NCBI GenBank assembly: GCA_034211275.1
Contig: JAXHTF010000002.1
Coordinates: 62,001 to 126,000 of the forward strand
DNA: 64,000 nt
Reading direction: 5' to 3'
Source: Acidobacteriota bacterium
Lineage (GTDB): Bacteria; Acidobacteriota; Thermoanaerobaculia; Multivoradales; JAHZIX01
Below the pieces are notes generated by a model. That model ran no database searches. It was not told where the DNA came from and was given only the letters and a program-made list of their open reading frames with translations. The position numbers were made by a program, and so were the translations under genes. Position 1 is the stretch's first letter; each line of letters starts with the position of its first letter. Of the stretch, positions 60,622 through 64,000 are shown piece by piece.

Positions 60622-62241
60622 ATGCGAGGGAAGACCCTAGCCCCCCGATTCTGGATTCTCTGCTTCTTGGCCTTCGTATTGGTCGGCAGTGCCGGTGCGG
60701 ATGTGGTGACCGATTGGAATGAGGTTGCCATCGACGCTGTCCGGGCCGAGCGCACCAACCCACCGGTGGCCACGCGCCAATTGGCCATGATGCACACTGC
60801 CGTCTACGACGCGGTGAATGGTCTCCTGGCCACCCACGAGCCCTACCACGTCACCACACCGGCGCCCGATGGCGCCTCGCCGGAGGCCGCCGCCGCCGCA
60901 GCTGCCCACGCCGTCTTGTCGGCGCAATATCCCGGCCTCGCTGCGGAGCTCGACGCGGCCCTGGCAGAGTCCCTGGGCGAGATCCCCGACGGCCAGGCCA
61001 AGACCGACGGCATCGCTTGGGGTGAGACCTGCGCCGCCGCCATCCTCGCCCTCCGCGCCGACGATGGATCCGACACCCCGCGGCCCTACAGCGCCCCCGA
61101 GGGCTCCGGCTGGTGGGTCCCCACTCCTCCCGCGTTCGCTCCCGCGCTGCTGCCCCAGTGGCCCTACGTAACCCCGTGGACCATGCGCCGTGGGTCCCAG
61201 TTCCGAGTGCCCGCGCCGCCGCCGCTGACCAGCAACGAGTACCTTCGGGACTTCCGCGAGGTCTATCGCCTGGGCGGCGCCGCCAGCACCGAGCGCACCG
61301 CGGACCAGTCGCAGATCGCTGAGTTCTGGGATGACGGTCCCGGCACTACTACGCCGCCGGGCCATTGGCATTGGATCGCCCGGATTCTCGCCGACGCTCA
61401 GTCCACCACTATGGCGGAGAACGCCCGCATGTTCGCTCTGTTGTCTTTGGTGCAGGCGGACGGTGCCATCGTCTCCTGGGACAACAAATACCACTACGGC
61501 AACTGGCGGCCGAGCACTGGCATCCACCGTGCCGACCGGGACGGCCGCCCCGAGACCCGGCCCGACACCACCTGGGAGAGCTTCATCAACACCCCGCCGT
61601 TCCCCACCTACACCTCCGGCCACAGCACCTTCAGCGGTGGCAGCGCGCGGATCTTGCGCCACTTCTTCGGCACCGACGACCTCGCCTTCTCCGTCGGCTC
61701 CGACGGCGTGCCGGGAGTCGTGCGGTCCTATTCCAGCCTTTCCCAGGCCGGGGAGGAAGCCGGTCAAAGCCGCATCTACGGCGGCATCCATTGGCAGTAC
61801 GACAACACCTGGGGCCTCTACAGCGGCCGCGGGCTGGCGGACCACGTCTTCTACAACTTCTTGAGGCCTCTGGACCTGGCCGTCGACGCGTGCGCCGCTG
61901 ACGCCACGACCCTCTGCCTCAACGGTGGCCGCTTCCTGGTGCGCGCCGAGTGGCGCGACTTCCAGGGCAACCGGGACGCCGCCAACGCCGTCACCCTATC
62001 CGACGACTCGGGGTACTTCTGGTTCTTCGAGGAGGACAACACCGAGGTGACGGTGAAGGTGCTCGACGCTTGCAGCGGCAGCTTCGACCGCTACTGGGTC
62101 TTCGCTTCCGGCCTGACCAACGTGGAAGTGACCCTGACGGTGGTGGACACCTTGGCAGGTGAAGTGCGGCAGTACTTCAATCCGCTGGAACGCTCCTTCG
62201 AGCCGATCCTGGATTCGAACGCCTTCGCCACCTGCCCCTGA
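60622..62241 (+). CDS. Vanadium-haloperoxidase-like / PAP2 enzyme with C-terminal module
   Basis: The 539-residue exported protein has a signal peptide ending near AGA26. It carries all three PAP2/vanadium haloperoxidase motifs: K289-x6-R296-P, T-SGH (H334) and S-R384-x5-H390. These should bind vanadate or phosphate and give haloperoxidase or acid phosphatase activity in the periplasm or outside. From about residue 425 comes an extra beta-rich module (RFLVRAEWRDF, GYFWFFEEDNTEVTVKVLD, WVFASGLTNVEVTLTVVD), which I recall as a recurring C-terminal unit of secreted proteins in related genomes. ATG 60622 follows GGAGGAG. It is a single-gene unit ending in two hairpins. Confidence 0.88.
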   Translation: MRGKTLAPRFWILCFLAFVLVGSAGADVVTDWNEVAIDAVRAERTNPPVATRQLAMMHTAVYDAVNGLLATHEPYHVTTPAPDGASPEAAAAAAAHAVLSAQYPGLAAELDAALAESLGEIPDGQAKTDGIAWGETCAAAILALRADDGSDTPRPYSAPEGSGWWVPTPPAFAPALLPQWPYVTPWTMRRGSQFRVPAPPPLTSNEYLRDFREVYRLGGAASTERTADQSQIAEFWDDGPGTTTPPGHWHWIARILADAQSTTMAENARMFALLSLVQADGAIVSWDNKYHYGNWRPSTGIHRADRDGRPETRPDTTWESFINTPPFPTYTSGHSTFSGGSARILRHFFGTDDLAFSVGSDGVPGVVRSYSSLSQAGEEAGQSRIYGGIHWQYDNTWGLYSGRGLADHVFYNFLRPLDLAVDACAADATTLCLNGGRFLVRAEWRDFQGNRDAANAVTLSDDSGYFWFFEEDNTEVTVKVLDACSGSFDRYWVFASGLTNVEVTLTVVDTLAGEVRQYFNPLERSFEPILDSNAFATCP

Positions 62242-62254
62242 TTCGGGTGGTCAT

Positions 62255-62299
62255 GACGGCTGCGGGCTGGAGACTGCTCCTCGCCAGCCCGAAGCCGTC
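62255..62299 (+). terminator. First hairpin after the haloperoxidase gene
   Basis: A 16-base stem with one mismatch (62255-62270 with 62284-62299) and a 13-base loop lies 13 bp after the stop. No T-run follows; it may protect the mRNA end. Confidence 0.55.
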
Positions 62300-62309
62300 C
62301 CCGATTTGT

Positions 62310-62366
62310 AAGGTCTCCGAGGCTTGGGGGCGGGCCGTTCCTCAAGTCTCGGGGGCCTTCTTTTTT
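62310..62366 (+). terminator. Rho-independent terminator
   Basis: A continuous 20-bp stem with four G-T pairs (62310-62329 with 62340-62359), a 10-base loop and a T6 run (62361-62366) form a classical terminator for the haloperoxidase transcript. Confidence 0.85.
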
Positions 62367-62582
62367 GCTCAATTCATTAGCCTCTGGGCATTTCTCCAAG
62401 AGTTGATGGGTCTGGGCTGCGATGGTAGCCTCTGCGGCGGTTTTCCTACGATTGCGTTCCCCAGAGTTCGCTTCTTCTCGATCCCCTCGGTTCCCGTGAA
62501 CGGCTGCGTGCCCTGGTCGGGGCTCCCGCTCCAGGGTGCTCGGCAGGGGGAGCGAATCCATGATTTCAAGGAGGAGAAGGTC

Positions 62583-64000
62583 ATGACGTTCTCGACCCGA
62601 AGAGACCCGCTGAACCACCATTCGCGTAAACGCCGGTGGCTGCCACTGCTGGCGCTCCTGTTGTTCCCCGTCTTGCTGCTGCCCTTGCTCGCCGGGTGGG
62701 CCTCCGCCGACGAGGCTGGGGAACGCGAGGGCTATGACCGAGAAGAAGGATCCTGGCAGGCGGCGGAGGGGGATTTGTACCTTCGCCAGAGCCGGGCCGC
62801 CACCCGAGCTCCGGACCCGGCGGAAGACTATGGTCTCGGTGACGGGCACATCTCCCGCCTCGAGCCCTACCCCGAGCTCCAAAAGGGGGATCGCACTCCC
62901 TTCGATCTGTGGCGCTACGGAGGGCGAGCGGGCCACTCCTCCGGCAGTCCGGTTCTTCCCATGCCCTTCGAGCAGTGGGTGACCTTCAACCTGGAGCGCA
63001 AGCCGCAGCTGATGGAAGAAGTCCGCGCCTACATGAGCTCGCGCTTCGACTTTAGCGGCGAGCCCATTCCCGGGGTGACCATGTCTGGCGGCTGGAAGCC
63101 GGTGATGCAGGGGCCGGTAGCTCGGCTCCCCGAGGGGGTGGCGAGTTGGGAGGAACTGGCCGCCCTCTCTCCCGACCAGATCAAGGAGCGGGATCTCTTC
63201 CCCTACAAGCCCCTGGCCCACCCGCTCCAGACCACCGCCCACATGGTCTTTCCCGATGTCTGGCTGGAAGCCCACCCCGAGCATCGGCGCATCGACGTCG
63301 ACCACGACTTCCCCGATGCCTACCTGCCGGAGTTCCCACCTCCCATGTTCCTCACCACGCACAAAGAGCTGGGGGACGTCACCGGGGGCCGCGAGGTCAC
63401 CTTCGGCAACTATTGGGAGATCTTCGACGGATTGCTCACCGGAGAGCAGATGGAGGGGCTCAAGGAGCTCCTGCGCCCGACCCCCACGACCTGGTTCAAC
63501 CAGACGCACCACCGGGTGACCGAGGCTCCCAGCGAGGGGGTCTCCTGCCTGGCCTGTCACGTCAACGGGCACACCAACGGCGCCTTCGAGCTCGCCCCCG
63601 ATAGCCGCCCCAACCTCGCCCGGCTACGGGTCGACACTCCAACCCTGCGCGGCAATTTCAACGCCATGCAGCTGTCCTCGAAGCGCTCCATCCGCAGCCT
63701 CGACCATTTCTCCGAGGTGGAGGAATACTTCGACGGCGATCCCGGGGGGCTCGGTCAGCCCATCGGCCTGGCGGCCCGTCAGCGTTCGGTGACCAACCGC
63801 ATGGGGGATTTCAACGCCATCCTCGACTACGCCCCGGCCCCCAAGCTCGGGCCCCTGATGCGGCTCATTCCGGAGAAGGCCACCGCCGCTGAGCTGCGCG
63901 GGGAAGAGCTCTTCCACGGCAAGGCCCAATGCGCCGCCTGCCACTACGGCCCCGCCTTCACCGACGACTACCTCCACGATCTGCAGGTCGAGCGTTTCTA
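62583..64000 (+). CDS. Exported diheme cytochrome c, partial (cut by window end)
   Basis: ATG 62583 follows GGAGGAG, and the frame stays open to the window end (472 codons). A twin-Arg-free signal peptide with a hydrophobic core (about 20-41) is followed by a long region without cysteines. Two CXXCH motifs are seen so far: C322 (CLACH, in EGVSCLACHVNGHTN) and C450 (CAACHYGP). The second lies after the stretch RGEELFHGKAQCAACH typical of cytochrome c peroxidase/MauG-like domains. The first part (FDLWRYGGRAGHSSGSP) is not recognised. It is a further exported haem protein in the same window; it could be a peroxidase or a c-type electron carrier. The C-terminus is missing. Confidence 0.85.
   Translation, partial: MTFSTRRDPLNHHSRKRRWLPLLALLLFPVLLLPLLAGWASADEAGEREGYDREEGSWQAAEGDLYLRQSRAATRAPDPAEDYGLGDGHISRLEPYPELQKGDRTPFDLWRYGGRAGHSSGSPVLPMPFEQWVTFNLERKPQLMEEVRAYMSSRFDFSGEPIPGVTMSGGWKPVMQGPVARLPEGVASWEELAALSPDQIKERDLFPYKPLAHPLQTTAHMVFPDVWLEAHPEHRRIDVDHDFPDAYLPEFPPPMFLTTHKELGDVTGGREVTFGNYWEIFDGLLTGEQMEGLKELLRPTPTTWFNQTHHRVTEAPSEGVSCLACHVNGHTNGAFELAPDSRPNLARLRVDTPTLRGNFNAMQLSSKRSIRSLDHFSEVEEYFDGDPGGLGQPIGLAARQRSVTNRMGDFNAILDYAPAPKLGPLMRLIPEKATAAELRGEELFHGKAQCAACHYGPAFTDDYLHDLQVERF

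Larger units (their letters stand above)
62242..62582. other. Intergenic region between haloperoxidase and diheme cytochrome genes
   Basis: This 341-bp gap contains the two hairpins listed separately. The rest (62370-62570) should carry the promoter for the next gene, but no box pair stands out. I see no gene in it. Confidence 0.5.

Overview
This is a high-GC bacterial chromosome segment with about 40 tightly packed protein genes. I see no rRNA, tRNA, CRISPR array, insertion sequence or phage genes. Multiheme cytochromes, secreted proteins with an IPTL-type tail, a DUF6289-type small secreted protein, an ECF/anti-sigma/CHAT operon and a haloperoxidase with an extra C-terminal module suggest a Gram-negative acidobacterium, possibly Thermoanaerobaculia-like. 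That placement is inference from gene content; no phylogenetic marker is present.

Region A (12-16589, + strand) reads as one nine-gene operon. It encodes a membrane protein with two His pairs spaced like haem b ligands, an FHA-transmembrane-decaheme fusion, a secreted protein with two GlcG/HbpS-like domains, a 691-residue outer-membrane barrel, a decaheme cytochrome with a C-terminal LVIVD-like propeller, a c554-type cytochrome, a TPR plus barrel protein, a FecR-domain protein and a CHASE2-adenylate/guanylate cyclase. Genes overlap or lie a few bases apart. The set looks like an inner-membrane-to-outer-membrane electron route joined to phosphopeptide-type and cyclic-nucleotide signalling modules, and it is one of the two strongest candidates for an undescribed system.

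Region B (16686-25030) holds two large secreted surface proteins (FG-GAP/DUF11 and beta-helix), a DUF6289 small protein with its own promoter and hairpin, a vapBC toxin-antitoxin pair and two unknown genes that share an intergenic element. Region C (25031-29717, - strand) is an ECF sigma, anti-sigma, TPR-CHAT protease-like operon.

Region D (29812-45674) looks like a biosynthetic island. It has a split transketolase with a family 2 glycosyltransferase, a saccharopine-dehydrogenase-like protein with an asparagine-synthetase-like ligase lacking the glutaminase Cys, and a coupled minus-strand operon. That operon runs KCD[F/W]-repeat protein, radical SAM/SPASM-like enzyme, GH3, M1 peptidase, polysaccharide pyruvyl transferase-like protein and QueC-like ATPase. 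A divergent glycosyltransferase and a cystathionine-beta-synthase-like enzyme follow. The repeat protein beside the radical SAM enzyme suggests a possible ribosomally made, modified product.

Region E (45721-49715) has a DUF429-like gene, a 54-residue exported peptide convergent with an HTH-TPR regulator across a strong terminator, and three direct repeats at the regulator start; this resembles peptide quorum sensing. Region F (49879-64000) contains ATP-type PEP carboxykinase, a small barrel protein, a czcCBA-type metal efflux operon with a possibly leaderless Cys-rich leader gene, an AsmA-like protein, a vanadium-haloperoxidase-like enzyme with switchable 5' hairpins and a strong terminator, and the start of a diheme cytochrome cut by the window end.
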